Assembly (NCBI GenBank): GCA_024699855.1
Contig: JAMPIQ010000001.1
Location: 1,922,001 to 1,986,000, forward strand
From: Aphelenchoides besseyi
Lineage: Eukaryota > Nematoda > Chromadorea > Rhabditida > Aphelenchoididae
Reading direction: 5' to 3'
Length of the DNA stretch: 64,000 nt
Shown: positions 1 through 12,878 of the stretch, in pieces
Layout of the letters: the number at the start of each line of letters is the position of its first letter
Position numbering within the stretch: the stretch's first letter is position 1
Notes under the pieces: generated by a model
Seen by the model: only the letters and a program-made list of their open reading frames with translations
What the model was told of the DNA's origin: nothing
Databases searched by the model: none
Program-made: the position numbers and the translations under genes

Positions 1-2363
1 GAGCGACCGTTCGGGCCATAAATCGGCGACTGTTTGTGTTGACAGTGGCAACGTTTACAGACCCTCTCAACTTCTTTTTGGGGCCGGCGATCGGTCGAGA
101 GAGTGCACGACGTTTGGCCGACGGAGAAATTGAAACGATTGCGCATTTCGACGCAAAATTTTGCCTCTCGAAAACGAGCGAACGTTTTCGGCGAGGGGGA
201 TTCCACGGTTTCGAATCGCCGCGTTCGATTGGCGGCTGTGGAAAAATGGCGAAAATCTTAAAATCAACAACAAAAAAATCGAAACGACTCGCGACGTCGA
301 TTGTTGAGCGACGCAAATGTCGATCTGTGTACCCTTTTCATTCTTTTGCTCTTTCCTCTCTCCAAGGTCGCTCGGTTTCAGTTCGACTGCGCGAAGAAGA
401 TGCGTCAAACGGTTCGCGCACCGATCGGGATTTTTGTGTTCGAGAAACACGCGGGGGGAAAGGAGAGAGGGAGTGCGCGAAAACCCGGCGTCGATATCAA
501 CTGATCGTGTAGCCCGGAGGGAAGGGAATCTGCCAACAGCTGACGATTTTACCTTTGGCGCGTTTTTCCGGTTCTCTTCGGCGCGGAACGAAAAAGTCGG
601 CCAAGAGAGCGAACACTTTCGCCGAGAGCTCAACAACATTGTCAGCGGTCTCATCCATTCACACAAAGCGGATACACTTCTCAAGAGAGTCTTCTCTTCT
701 TTTTTTTGGTAAATCTGCTCGTCTTGGCCCTGCAGCCGACAACTCCAAAAACAACTGTGCTTCACACGAACACACCGCGCAATAGATTCAAATGGCCACC
801 TCGAAGACTGCCGGGTAGTTTTTCGTTTTTGGTTCCGGAAAGAAATTTAAGCCACTGGAATCGTTGCGACGGTCAGTTAAACGCAAATACGAAAAAATTA
901 CGCAGCTAATTGTATAGTTCGAAATCGTATATTGCCACAAAAGATGGCTTTTTTATAGATGGTCTTACAAAACAAAGTTTGATTTCATTCCGTTTTGTCT
1001 TCTTCACCTCCTCCTCGAGTGACCACTCCGTGCGTTATTCGTTGAGTGGCTTCAACAACTGACATTAGGCAAATTGAGTCTCGAACCGTAGCGGATGCAT
1101 GATGATGCCTCCTTCTTGAGGAGTGTTCGAAACGACCAAGCGGATTCGGTCGTTGCGGTTTTTTCTCGAAACACGTAAAAGCCAATTGCAATACGGAGTG
1201 TTTGGTCTAGTGGCCATAAAAGCGTTTCAATCCGATTTGACAGACACCCTTCGGCTTTAGGCTACAGTTAGGATGCGAAATTAATTCAAATAGATGAGAA
1301 AATCCTTTCCAGAAAACCGATTTTGGTCCCATCATCTAACTGTTTTCCGATATGCCGACCCTTATTACACAGAAAGAGAACTTCGAAAGGATTGTAATTA
1401 GAAAACGGTGAAGTGCAGTGACTTGTTGAGTCTGAAGACTGTCGGCTGTCCGTCAAGCCGCTAATTTCTTCACTACAGCAATGGACTTGAACCAAAAGGA
1501 CAAAAAAGAGACGATGAAAGAGCACAGGACATTACGCTAACAAACAAACTTCAAGCAAAAAACCCATAAATTTGCGCATTCAAGGAGTGGAAAAAAGAAC
1601 AATAAAAGCGCAAAAGTTTCGGCTTAAACGCGACAAAAAGAAGAAAACTAATTGCACCAAATCACAGAAATCCGGACCGAGTGGAGGGTTAACTCGCTGC
1701 TGCGCGTTCGCTCTTTTCTTTTCTGTGCTCATCAAAAGTCTTTTCCTGCAACGAGTATAAGAGAGCCGAGAGTCGTTAGTGTATATAAACAAAAGTACAC
1801 GCGTTTCGTGTGTCCAATCAAACAGTTCGTCTTTAAAACCCCCACGAGACGGAAGAGTGGAGACCGTCGCGTACATCGAACTGTTTTGACCATCGCACTT
1901 GCACATTGGGGGAAAGAAGGCTTCCTTCCCACTGACCACTACAAACGGCGTTCACTTTTCCACCTGCTCTCTCGATCGGTACAAATAAGGTCACTCAACC
2001 ACACGCAAAACAGCAATGACTCATGGCGCGCACTCGTCAAAACATACGAGCAATGGAAGGAAATATAACCATCAGAATTGAATCCAAATACCAGGTTGTA
2101 AAAGCTTAACTGTTGACTTCGTATCGACCGTATACTCGACACACGTCCGAACTAATCGCCAGAAGTTTAGTCAACAAGCAGAATGCCAACGAAATGGCGC
2201 GTCATTCGAACGTCTATTTTCGTTTCCGTTGTTACATACGACTGAACGGCCATTTTGACACGTACCAGTGAATAGGTTTGGCGGATTTCCGTTGTGCCGT
2301 GGAACTCGAGACAACGAACGAAACGTTTCAAACAGCTCTCAGGTCCCCACAACTTTCAGAATC
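1..2363. other. Intergenic sequence, no supported gene
   Basis: No convincing gene was found in the first 2.3 kb. The open frames on both strands are short, overlap each other, mostly start at non-ATG codons and resemble no family I know. The first kilobase is rich in purine/pyrimidine runs and CG-containing words. A TATATAAA word lies near 1782 on the + strand but no transcript could be tied to it. It may hold the 5' flank of the small gene at 2364 or belong to a gene left of the window. Confidence 0.5.
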
Positions 2364-2713
2364 ATGTACTGCCTTCAATATATGTTGCCTGTGCTTTTAA
2401 TTCCGAAACCTTTGGTTCGTCAATTTATTTTAAATGCGAACTTCTTCGATTTTAGGTTCATCCAACGTTTCTCATCGATCACGCCCTTTTCCTTTGGTTT
2501 TATGTGATCGGATTCCTCATCGACAAGCGACCATGTCACGTTTGTGTGAGTCCAAAAAATATTGAATTTACACAACACTGGTTTCAGATCGTGATGTTCT
2601 TAATATGTGGAGGATTTTTGTGCTATTCAGCCAGCGATTCGTGCACCTTGTGGCCGTTGTGTGAGCCGATGGCCGACGCCGATCTTTGTAAACGCCAACT
2701 ACTGTTGGGTTGA
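2364..2713 (+). CDS. Small membrane protein, possibly UPF0729 (C18orf32)-like
   Basis: Three exons, 2364-2414, 2456-2545 and 2588-2713, join in frame through canonical introns (gttcgt...tttag, gtgagt...tttcag) into 88 residues. The start MYCLQYMLPVLLIPK resembles the UPF0729 pattern of Met, Cys, then Pro-Val-Leu-Leu and a basic residue, a small ER/lipid-droplet-associated family. Two hydrophobic stretches follow (ALFLWFYVIGFLI and VMFLICGGFLCY), together with several cysteines including a CHVC motif. The family's usual length is near 76 residues. The match covers only about 20 residues, so the family call is tentative, while exon continuity makes a real gene likely. The CSPG4-like gene converges on it from the right. 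Confidence 0.45.
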
Positions 2714-2938
2714 TAAGACGAACGTTGAGTTTGTTGTTTGCTACGGGTTTTTGTGTTGTTCATTATCTTGCAGGATTGTCTTTTTAAACAGCTTCTTTAA
2801 CAGACAGTTTCATATGTTACGTTTAAATTTCTTCTTTTGCGTCTGAATGCTCACGGTTATAAATTTATTTTTCGAAACCTGAGAGATTGCTTTTTATATC
2901 TTAAGACAAATGGCAAGTGTTCGAGCGAAGAATATAAT

Positions 2939-5900
2939 TTACACCCAATATTGATTGTCATTCAGACGTCCGGTTGGACGACCAGAAGGTGGCAATCGAG
3001 CTGATGCTTGAGTTACGGCGGAAAGTGCCGTGGACTTGTAGGCTGGACCGAATGGTGGTCGATTCAACGGTCGTGGAGTTTCGGTTGTTTCGAAGGTTGT
3101 TGCTTTTTGTCGAGTCGATGTTTGAAGGGGGTCGTGAGACTGAAGAATCGGTAGTGGACGCCGTTTAATGGATTCTGACGCGTAGACAGTGCTATCCAAG
3201 AGATCATTTCCGCGTCTCAACGGTCCCGGTTGTAGTGCCGCCGACTTTCGTTGAGGTTGTGGTTCATCGTCGAGTTCCGGAAGTTCTCTTGTACCGATGT
3301 TCACAATCGTATCGTCGCCTAACTGCTTCTTTTTGTCACTCTGACTCTTACGACACAACAGAAACCCAATAACACTGGCAACAACAATTACTAGAATGCC
3401 GATTGGAAAACGGAAATTCAGTTCGGGAGGTTCGGGTAGTCGTGGCTTATTTTGATCACGTGGTAGACCGGATGGATGTCCCAGCTTTGAACGATCTTCA
3501 TCGGACAAAGCGGCGATTCGAATTGGCCACACGAAACGACTTGGTTGCACATCATCGGCTCTCAGCTCCAACGTTGTGTTGTCGTTTAACGGATCGTGTA
3601 ATTCGGCCGATTGGAAAAACAATCGTCCATCCAAAATGTGCGCGTACGTGAAGAAGTTGATGGTTGTGTTGACATCCGGATAAATGAAGAAACGACCGAA
3701 AATGGGCGGTTTAACGATAAGAAAACGCGGTGCAGCGCCTTCCAATGCCGATGCATTCAAATGTGAGCTGCTGATTTGAGCAACAGATCGTGATTCGACA
3801 AGTAACGGCTCTATTTTAAAGGGTGGAAGTACGATGATTTGTTCCGATTTCTGAAGTAGCTCCATATCATCGTTGTTAACAATGAAGTCGAAAGCATCAC
3901 CAAACGCGTCCAAATTCTGAAAACATCAATAGTCACAATATTGACCATAAAATTGAACATACAAGTTGTGCGTAGAGGACATCTCCATCATCGATGTTCT
4001 TTTGTGTGAACATGTGAGCTTCTTTCTCGCCGGCTACCCAGTACAATGATCCATTTTCCGGTGGTCGTGTAATGTTGTATATGATTCGATTACGATCACC
4101 GTTGGAATTTGCACCCAAATGTTTTCTGAAGTCCATTGACCTTTATATTCTTGATTCAAACTTACCTATCAAGCAGAACAAACGTCCGACCTTGTACATA
4201 AGTAATTGGCGTGTAGTTAAACAATTGAAGAGCCAGTGGTTCGATTCGAATAAGCAGAACGCGCAAATGACCACCAACACGCATAACAATCACATCGTGT
4301 TTGTCATCAGCAGACAACGGTGTATGTTCCAAACGAATGTGTCCTGCATCAATTTGATGTTGACCAAAAGTTTCGACTTCCTTATTCGTTCCATTCATCG
4401 CCAATCGCACGCCATTCGATGCTCGTTGTATCACTTCGTAAGTCACATCTGATTGCTTATTATTCCTATCAATAGCCATAAAATCGGCCGGCAGTAGTGT
4501 TGTCGAACCACTGGAAACGAGTTCGAGAGTCGAACGAAAACGTTCAACTTCAACATTTGATCTTTGTTTTTCGACTTTCACACTTATTGGTAAACGAAGT
4601 CGCACGGATCGTCGATTTCTTTCACGTAACGAGTAGACAGTCAACGTAAACTCATCTTCAACTGCTAAACCACCATTATGTCGATAAGCCAAATGACGTC
4701 CGGAATGCAGTTCTTCAGAAGTAATCACTCGACTGGGAACTGTGATTCCGTTTGTCGTTGCTGATGCCACGGCCACTCGATCTTGATCGTCGTCTCCATT
4801 TTCTTCTTCTGACATATCAGTTGATGTGGAAACGCTTAGAAACTCCAAAGTGCCGTGCATAGGCGGTTTTTCGACTTCAATCAAAAGCACATCATCACAC
4901 AACTCACTTAGTCGTGTAACATTGACAAACGTCGAGTTCAACATCAACGACCCACCACGAGTTAGCGTCAACTGTCGTAGAGTAGCGAACTCGTTCAAAC
5001 GCTCTGTATCAACAAACGCATAGCTTAGAAGAATACGAAAACGAAAATCATTCTCATGATCCAAGGCTCCTTCGTTTTGGCTTGTAATCGCATTGGGATC
5101 TCCTTTAGCGTTGAGCACGACAAAGTTGAAATGATCCCGCACTGACCATGATCCCAATTCGTTAGTCGACGCTGCGTACGAAATGCGAAGAGCATCAATA
5201 TCCGCTTGAGTAAAATTCTCCACTGCTCGATTCCCAAAGTTTTCGTGAACAATTTTACCATGCGTTGGCGGTCGAGTTATACGAAAAACAACTTCGTGAG
5301 CCGGAACATCGATTAGACGAGCTCGCAACGATTCGATTCCAATTGGCGTAAGAACACCGGGAGCTGCGTTGAGTCGAACATTGGCGTCGATTTCCACCGA
5401 TTGATCTCGTCCTTTTTCAACTACAAACCATTCGGGACGTGTTTGATGAATGCCGTCGGTGACAAGAAAAGAAAAACCAACATGTTCAGTAAAGTTATCT
5501 GGAAAAATCGTTTACACTTGGTATGTGAACAACTCACGAGTCTTTGACAAAATGAACATCACACGACCCTCGTTTATATCCGATTGTGTGAAGCTGATTA
5601 GTGGCTCCGATTGATTCTGCACGTACGCAATGTAACCTCCGGATGGTTGCCAAATTAGAAACCGAAGATCTCCGGTTGCGGTGTCCGAATCAGCGGCGTG
5701 CAAATGTCGCGATGTAATGACTACGGCTTGTCGTGCAACCATGAAAAGCGGTTCGTTTCGTAGTAATTCAGGAGCTAAATCAAATATTAGAATCAAGCTC
5801 CCATTTTACCTTGTAAATTGTCCGCTTCAATTCGAATATAAATAGTCATTTCTTCACTGCAACCATGTCGTTCACAGGCTTGCAACCGAATAGAAGTTGA

Positions 5901-8900
5901 TGTTGGACGCAGAGTTGTCGATGGAGTTTGTTTACCACTGGCCGTAAAAACCACACGACCGTTTTGTAGCTCGCCGTGAGTGAAATGACCGTTCGGTTGT
6001 AATTGAGCTCCATTGACCAATAGACGACCTGCATTCGGAAGCTGGGTGACTACGTAACGAGTATCAGCGATGTTTGATGTTTCCGTGGTTGGAATTAATG
6101 TGCGTAGATGTGATGCATTCACAACAGTTGCGGCACCCCAAGGTAAAGTCAAATTGCGTACAATCAAGAGGACAGGTCGTGTGGAAGGAGCAAGATGAAT
6201 GTCCAAACGAAATGGTCCGTACGCTTCTTCCTGTTCGTTTATCGTGATATTAAACGTAAAAGAATCGTTGTTCGGAGCTCCACTACCGCCGTGATGCACA
6301 TATCGAAGCTGGCCGTTTCGCAGGTTCTCCAAACGCCATGCCATTGGATGGACGGCCGAGTTGCTCACTGCAGAACGAACAAGAATCACAGATCCATGAT
6401 TTGGTATTCGATCCAAAACGAACAAAATGGGTCGTTGATCGCCGCCATTTACACGCCAAATTGCTGCGTCCAATGTTACGGTTGCTGTCTGTGGTAAGTT
6501 GATTCGCTCAACGAACCGCAGTTGCAGTGGATTAACGTCGTCCGTTGGTTCAATACGAAATGTGACTTCCGAATTGAAATGAAGCGCCCAAATAGTTAGT
6601 TTGATGAGTTTCGGTTCAACGAATGGAATGTAAAAAACCCGTCGACTTCCAATCGCCTAGAAACAACGTTGAGTTTTCAACTATTTAACTTACACTTTGA
6701 GTAAAACTGTTTGTTATTTGTAGACGACCATCAGAATTTAAGATGCGAAATGGACTCTGAGATGAATCGGAAACCGCAAAACGAATTGCATTGGGGTCCA
6801 TATCGAGATTTGTTTCAGCCCACAGATGTGAAGGTTGAACTGGTATTACACCATCGATTGGTGTACCGACACGTATTGTCGGAGCAACTGAACGTGACAA
6901 ACGAACAAACTGATCGACAAAAGCCATGAATCGAATTTCGGATTGGACCGTGTGTTTTTCATCGCTGACAAGATACCGTTGAGTAGCTTCAGTCTTCAAG
7001 CCCACGTGTCGTAGCAAAAGCACGCGGTCTCGTAGGTCAATGTTCGTAAAGTTACGCACTGGGATCTCGGGAGATTGACGACGAGAAATTGTGAATTCAC
7101 GAAACAGCTCAGGAAAGAAAAAATGAAGCACCGGTTCGCTGGTCATTCTATCAGGATCATGCCACGGCAGCAGCGATGAATAAAGAACTCGTTCACCGTA
7201 TTCTCGTACATGTATTGTAAGTGGTTGACCAATCGAAACGACAAACGGAGATGCCAATTTGGGTGCTTGATCGTTGTCGGGAATCACACGAACCTGAAGC
7301 CACAAAGGAATCTTTGTGTTGCTGTGATGAAGACTTTCGGCTTGCAGAAAAATACGATCAATACGCGACTCTTGACCAGAATGTCGATACTCAAGTCTAA
7401 ACTTGTGGTAGTCGACTAAAATCGCGTTTTCTACTTACCGTCCATTCAACAAGTCGAAAGAACTGAACGAACTTCCCGGAGCCAAATCGGTTCGCACTTC
7501 ACGATCGTTTTTCAAAGTCAAGTTCCCGTACAATGGTTCCAATGCTAATGTGAATACAAAGTTTGAATCGTCGGCGGTTTCAAGCCACAAAGTTCGATTG
7601 GTTATCTGAAGTTACTTTCGGTTATCTTCCACTTAACAACCAAACCTGTTGACTTTTTCCTTCATCGACAATAAGCGTACGGTTAATGAGCTGAAGAGCA
7701 TTCCCGCCGGGTATGAACGTGATGTCGAAACGCATCAATTCGGAAGCAACAGCGGGAGTAACAACACGAAACGTGAAGAAATCGTTCAAGACGGCAAAAT
7801 GCGTGAAGTGCAGTTTGTAAAGAACGGTCATATCGTCGATGTGCTACAATTCGAAAACATGACTTCTAGAAAGCTTCAAACCTACTTGCTGAGTGAAATT
7901 TGAAGACAATCCAATTCGCCTCATTCGTCCACCATCCACTTGCCTCTGTAGCATCCCAAATTTTGGTGGCTCGACAACGTGAAAAACCAACTGATCTGTT
8001 GGAATCGAAATCGGAAATGCTGTTGCCAATAAGTTTCGACGCGTTAACAACGACTGCTGGGTATTGTTGAGGAAGAGAGATTCTTCGATGAAAATTCGAA
8101 CGCTAATTGGAACAAAATCTGAACGACTTGTTGAGGACTTACTTTTTAACAGCACTTACCAACAGAAAATTGGTGTATAGCCGTTCGTTGGTCTCCGGAT
8201 TGCGCCTAAATAATCAAAAGCTAAGAAGAATAGTTGATACTTACGTAGAAACTAAAACTATCGGACGAGGGTCGACTTTCGGCGGTGTGCCGATAACGAA
8301 CTCTGTACTGATCGATGTCCTGTTGTGTGAACTCCGAACAGATTTGAAACTCTTCAATTGATCCTGTCGGTATTGTTCGTAAACATTCGACCAAGCCAAA
8401 CTCTGCACTATCGACTATCGCATAATTGACGGGCAAATCGGGAAAATTTGAGAGGACCGTCAAATTGGTCGAACTGATCAAACGATTCGAACGATGTGGT
8501 ATCTTGATTCCCGTGTTGTTTTGTATTCTCAAACTGATTGATGTTGACAATAGGCGTAACGTCACAACCGCAGAGGGATTCGCTCGTGGATACAATTGAA
8601 TATGGCCATGTCCACCTTCGGATTCAACGAAAACCTGAAAAAGATTAGAGTTTTGATCATACAGTTATTCTTACGTTTCCATTTAAATACTGCGCCAATG
8701 TAAATCGCGTTATTTTCGTTCCGTCTTTCGTGCACAAGTAAGCTCCTTCTTGTTTCTGTATTTCAATATAGACGTCATGAGTGGGTGTATCGACATCCCA
8801 AACTTTCAAATGTCTACTCGTCAATTGAACTCTAAATTTGAGTTTGTTCAACTCGAATTTGATGGTAGTTAACCTCGATGACGGTGTGACATTCATTCGA

Positions 8901-10212
8901 GCACCTTCAGGTCCCAACATTAACTGCGGAAGATCATCAATAGGGTCAATTTGAATTGGCAAAGTTATGGTTTGAGGATTCAACGTGAAAGGAAAGCGAT
9001 TTGTTTGATCTTCTATCCACACCTAAAATTGCAAATTTAAAGCTCTTTGGTTAGAGAGATTTAACCTTAAAGTCCGCTGAGTCTTCACTTGTTTCCGAAC
9101 CATCGTGTGCGTATGCTAATCGTTGTTTGATGAGATCGTCGTACGTGAAGTCGGAAATCGAAGTGCCGTTCAATAAGATTTCGCCATGAGATGGACCGTC
9201 TATTACGTGGAAGCGAATGTCTTCGTATTGAATAGAACGATAACGTCGATGTTCCGGAAACAAGTACAAATTCTTCCATTGCACTCGAACGGTTTTGTTT
9301 TCTGCGCAGCGAAGTCGTTCACCCACGTAAACAACCTGAATATCGGGGTCCATCGATGGAACAACCTCCGATAAAGTCGATGAGCGCAGTTCCTCCACAT
9401 ACCGTGAAGTTGTTGATTTCAATCTAAAACCAATGTCGAGGTTTTATATAAAGTAGTTGACAATGAATATTCTCTCATTTGCTTTGATTTCACTGACCTA
9501 CACCACGAGGAAAGTATTTGGTTTGGGCCCAAAGTTACGTTCCTAATACAACCGTAAAATGCTTCGTGTTCTCGATCGTCGGGTCCAATTAAAATTTCTG
9601 CAATTAGCTATTGATGGCCGATTTATGTTTCTGTTTCTATTTGTCGGTCATATCCGCTCTTTAAACGCATCTTTGGCTGACCGCCGGTTCAACGCCAATT
9701 AGCAAACAGCGAAGTCGTAAATCAGTAAAATGGATCGGAAATTCGACCATTGAGTTTGAGAAAATGCGAATTTCGAACATGTGTTGTGAATTGTAAAAAC
9801 GAGCTCAATTACCACCGAGTTAGCGTACGAACAGAAGCTGCTTACCGTTCATTCCATGATTGGCACAAAAAGAAGGAGATGGTATGGTGCGTTCGAATTC
9901 GTTGACATTAAGTCGAATCGCGTATCCATGTTGACATCTTGCAGTTACTGTAGCAACTCCGTTCGTTATTGGAGTACTCAGTGAGGCTAGAGGTGATGAA
10001 TGATCCGTTGACATCAACGGTAATCCATCGGCCAGAACTGTTGAGCCTCGTAAAGTGAACGAAATGTTTCGATTCGGCGAAATCAAAATAAACGGCGTTT
10101 GAATGGTGCTGTCATTTTGTTGGTTGACATTCTCCGGTTCGATGTGCAATCGCAGAGTTGAGATCAGAAACGAAGAGGTGAGATGAAGAAGAAGTGGAGT
10201 CTGCGCGAGCAT
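2939..10212 (-). CDS. CSPG4: CSPG4/NG2-like chondroitin sulfate proteoglycan
   Basis: Large type I membrane proteoglycan in more than a dozen exons. The first exon (about 10212-9848) has a hydrophobic leader. A small exon near 9600-9490 encodes FYGCIRNVTLG, the typical end of a laminin G domain. Then come about 14-15 CSPG repeats with the recurring shape F-T-Q-x-D-I-x-x-G-R-V-x-Y, for example FTQADIDALRISY, FTQSDINEGRVMF and FTYAHILDGRLFF. A membrane segment (ILVIVVASVIGFLLC, near 3390-3350) is followed by a cytoplasmic tail of about 150 residues ending in QYWV, identical to the PDZ-binding end of vertebrate NG2. Vertebrate CSPG4 has 15 repeats and two full LamG domains; here the LamG part is clearly shorter or hides in unresolved exons. 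The family works in cell adhesion and matrix or growth-factor binding. Upstream exon borders are approximate. Confidence 0.88.
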
Positions 10213-10380
10213 CTTGGCCCTGAATCCATGTACAACGCAATTAATCGCAGATCATCGAAACACAATGGACAGGAAGCAACAAATCACAAGCCGACGACAA
10301 GCTGAACCAAACGGATAATTAATCACTTCGGCCACGGGCAATCGAATCAGTGAAATGTGTCAGAATGAGCTGATCGTCCA

Positions 10381-10572
10381 TTATTCGTGAGGAATGAAAA
10401 GGGACATTAAAATGAAAACTGATATTATGAACACGAAAGACAGGCCGCCAAAAGTCGAAAGTAATCTTAACCCTTCGGGGAGGCCGCCTATCCATTCGTC
10501 AGTCCTAGAGGAAGAAAAAGATGGAAAAGCGATCTGATCGGTGCGACTTTCGACCGCCCAATTTTCGTCCAT
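10381..10572 (-). CDS. Possible 63-residue single-pass membrane protein
   Basis: An ATG-initiated frame of 63 residues lies in the gap between S17 and the CSPG4 gene. After about 40 polar residues it has one clear hydrophobic segment (FVFIISVFILMSLFI) and ends four residues later. The ATG is the first in its frame after a stop. No splice donor was seen near the end, so it could be a complete microprotein or a terminal exon. No family was recognised. It lies just upstream of the CSPG4 start, so part of that gene's 5' untranslated region is an alternative. Confidence 0.3.
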   Translation of the reverse strand: MDENWAVESRTDQIAFPSFSSSRTDEWIGGLPEGLRLLSTFGGLSFVFIISVFILMSLFIPHE

Positions 10573-10829
10573 TTACATCCCGACTTGTTCGTCTTTGTTT
10601 GATAATTCCAGACCTCTTTTACACCGCCAAATGTCCGCTTTTGGAGGCAGAAGAACGAAGACGACCGCTTATTCTTCTTTTGGAATTTCTGTTTACGACA
10701 CTAATTCTCTCTCTTGGCTAAGCTTCCTTCGAAAAAGTGGACACGATAAACAAATCAGATGTTTTAATAAAATCATCGTAACGACGACAATCATACAACT
10801 TAACAACAAATAAAAAGACGGAGGAAAGT

Positions 10830-11308
10830 TTACGCAGCCCGACGGTTGGTCTTCACTTCGACGTTGGGAACAGTCAAATGCTGAAACGAGTGATGTGAAG
10901 AACTTGGAAACCACGCCTTCGAACTCACCAAACGATCCAACATGGCTTTGGTGTCCGCATCGACGGTGAGAACTTCACCGTGATTCGGATCGACCGCCGA
11001 AATCTCCGGCATGTAGTTGTCACGACGTTCCCGTTCCTCTTCTTGAAGTTTGATGGAAATACCGCGAACTGGTCCCTTTTCGATGCGCTTCATCAAATGG
11101 GTAATAAATCTGAAAACGAATTCCCAATTCTAACAACTTCTGACGACACCTACCCAGCGATCTTGTTGCGCATGTGTTTGCTTGGAATAACGGCAACTTC
11201 ATCGCAAAGACGCTTGTTGGAGTGAAAATCGTGAGTAAGATACGTGTAGTACTTTTCGATGATCACACGCGACGCCTTCTTCACGGTCTTCGTACGAACG
11301 CGGCCCAT
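10830..11308 (-). CDS. rps-17: 40S ribosomal protein S17
   Basis: Component of the small ribosomal subunit. Two exons, 11308-11154 and 11109-10830, joined across a 44-bp intron give 144 residues (human S17 has 135). The N-terminus [20 protein letters not shown] and the later [11 protein letters not shown] are hallmark S17 segments. The ATG at 11308 follows tctctcaag, which fits a trans-splice acceptor. The C-terminus, after the conserved core, is longer than in human and ends NRRAA. The gene is head-to-head with a 53-residue frame starting at 11430. Confidence 0.95.
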
Positions 11309-11429
11309 CTTGAGAGATTAAACGATTGTGGTCTGAAAAGCGAAAAAATGAACAAAAATTCACAAGTAAAAACAAAATAAAACGATTTCAAGAGCAACGT
11401 CGAAAAGATTTCCACTCGTTTTCGCCAGA

Positions 11430-11591
11430 ATGCAGCCGTCGAGCCTACTGAATTCGTTGCAAGAACTGGCGGTCGGATTGTTCTCTGGCGTAACGTTCGA
11501 CCTTAACAGTCGTGACTTTCTTCGTGGAAGTTTGTTAAGACAACTTTTTTGGCTTCAGATTCTTTCACAGACGTTGAAACATCGAATTTAA
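11430..11591 (+). CDS. Candidate 53-residue microprotein
   Basis: An uninterrupted ATG-started frame encodes 53 residues beginning MQPSSLLNSLQELAVGLFSG and rich in Leu, Ser and Arg, with a compact alternation of hydrophobic and basic residues. It starts about 120 bp upstream of, and divergent from, the S17 start. That position is typical of a real gene sharing a bidirectional promoter. I do not recognise the family. The rest of the gap up to the PTPS stop at 11743 shows nothing else. Chance is a serious alternative. Confidence 0.3.
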   Translation: MQPSSLLNSLQELAVGLFSGVTFDLNSRDFLRGSLLRQLFWLQILSQTLKHRI

Positions 11592-11742
11592 TAATTTTCT
11601 TTAGTTTACATAACAATTCCCGTATTAAAAAGGGGCCATGAAGATGGACATTTAGACGAGTAAAAGAAATAGGAAGGCAGTAAAGTATCAATGAGATTAG
11701 AAACGAACGATGGTGATTAGAAGATTTGTGGAAGATAAGAAG

Positions 11743-12648
11743 TCAACAAGTGATAGATGCCGAATTGTTCTCCGTTTCTTTCACTTTAACTTTGTACAAT
11801 AACTCCGGTTTGCTCATTCGTTTTTTCAGTGCATGTAGAAAGAAATAGGCGATGTTCTCGACTGAGCTGACGTTTTTCCTGGAAGAGGTTGTTGAATTGA
11901 AGGTTTTTAGAAGCAAACTCACTTGAAGAACTTGACTTCTTTGTCAAGATTTTTGTGGTCCAAGTGATCCAAAATCGACTTCATGTCCATTTTCAGATCC
12001 GCCAAATTGTACACCATTCCCGTCTTGGAGTCGATTGGACCTCGTAGCGTGACTTTCACTTCGTAGTTGTGACCATGACCGTTCTCGTTGTTACATTTGT
12101 CGTATAACGCGCGATTTTCGGCAGCAGACAGATCGGGATTGTGAAGACGATGTGCGGCACTGAAAGTCTCTCGACGACTCAAACAAACCATCGAACGTTT
12201 CGTGGGTTGTAATGAACTTGTGATTTCCTCTTGATGAATAACAATCGGAGTTTCATTTTGGACATTACGGTTATCTTTCTTGTTTGAATCCTTGAGTTTA
12301 CGTAACTTAATCGATGGTTCAGATGACAAAAGAGCATCAGTGCTACGAGTAACCCTTTTCAAACTGCTTGATGAAGCCGATGAAGCCTTGATGGCTTTAC
12401 GAGATTTCTCTGAAAATAACGAAATGATACAAACTCAATGCTATCCTCACTTTGAGACGACTTGATGTGATTTAAACGTTTTGATCGACGATGAGTTGAC
12501 GGTACTTCTTCGTTGTTTTCAATTAAACAACTAAAAAAAGCAATTTATTCGATTTTCGAACGATAACATACCGTTCTGATGGTGGAGCTTCGATTAAAAT
12601 CTCCGTTTCATACCAACTATCCATAAACTCCTTCGATATTCCCATCAT
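11743..12648 (-). CDS. PTS: 6-pyruvoyl tetrahydropterin synthase with basic N-terminal extension
   Basis: Second enzyme of tetrahydrobiopterin synthesis, turning dihydroneopterin triphosphate into 6-pyruvoyl-tetrahydropterin. The catalytic domain (about residues 120-258) has the zinc histidines in FSAAHRL and NGHGHNY, the cysteine in DKCNNENGHG, the SSVENIA segment and the substrate-binding Glu in VKETENNS. The last exon starts near 11876 after ttccag. Three upstream exons (about 12648-12572, 12530-12455 and from 12410) continue the same frame to an ATG after tttaggcg. They add more than 100 residues rich in Lys, Arg and Ser, unlike the usual 140-150-residue enzyme. The catalytic call is firm. 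The extension rests on frame and splice-site continuity and could carry a localisation signal. Confidence 0.88.
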
Positions 12649-12878
12649 CGCCTAAACATCTCGACCTATTAATTAGAACAAAAACACGGCTATTAGCATA
12701 TGGTCGGAAAAGAACAAGGCCGACGAATGTAAATAATTGCATCTTATTTGAAGAATAGAAGTAATTAGAGGTCACACGCTAATAGCCGTTCATTTCCCAA
12801 CACAACAGGTTGCTCAATCCGAGAACAAGATCGAATCCGCATGCGGATTTGAGCTCATTCTTTCAACCCCCGTACACA

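Noticed and set aside
67..765. Long minus-strand frame of 232 codons near the left edge
   Set aside because: Composition is dominated by Arg, Ser and Lys from low-complexity DNA, there is no recognisable domain, it overlaps several equally long frames on the other strand, and no splice partner was seen.
1195..1260. tRNA-like A-box word (TGGTCTAGTGG)
   Set aside because: No B box (GGTTCGANTCC-like) at the right distance and no cloverleaf could be folded by eye.
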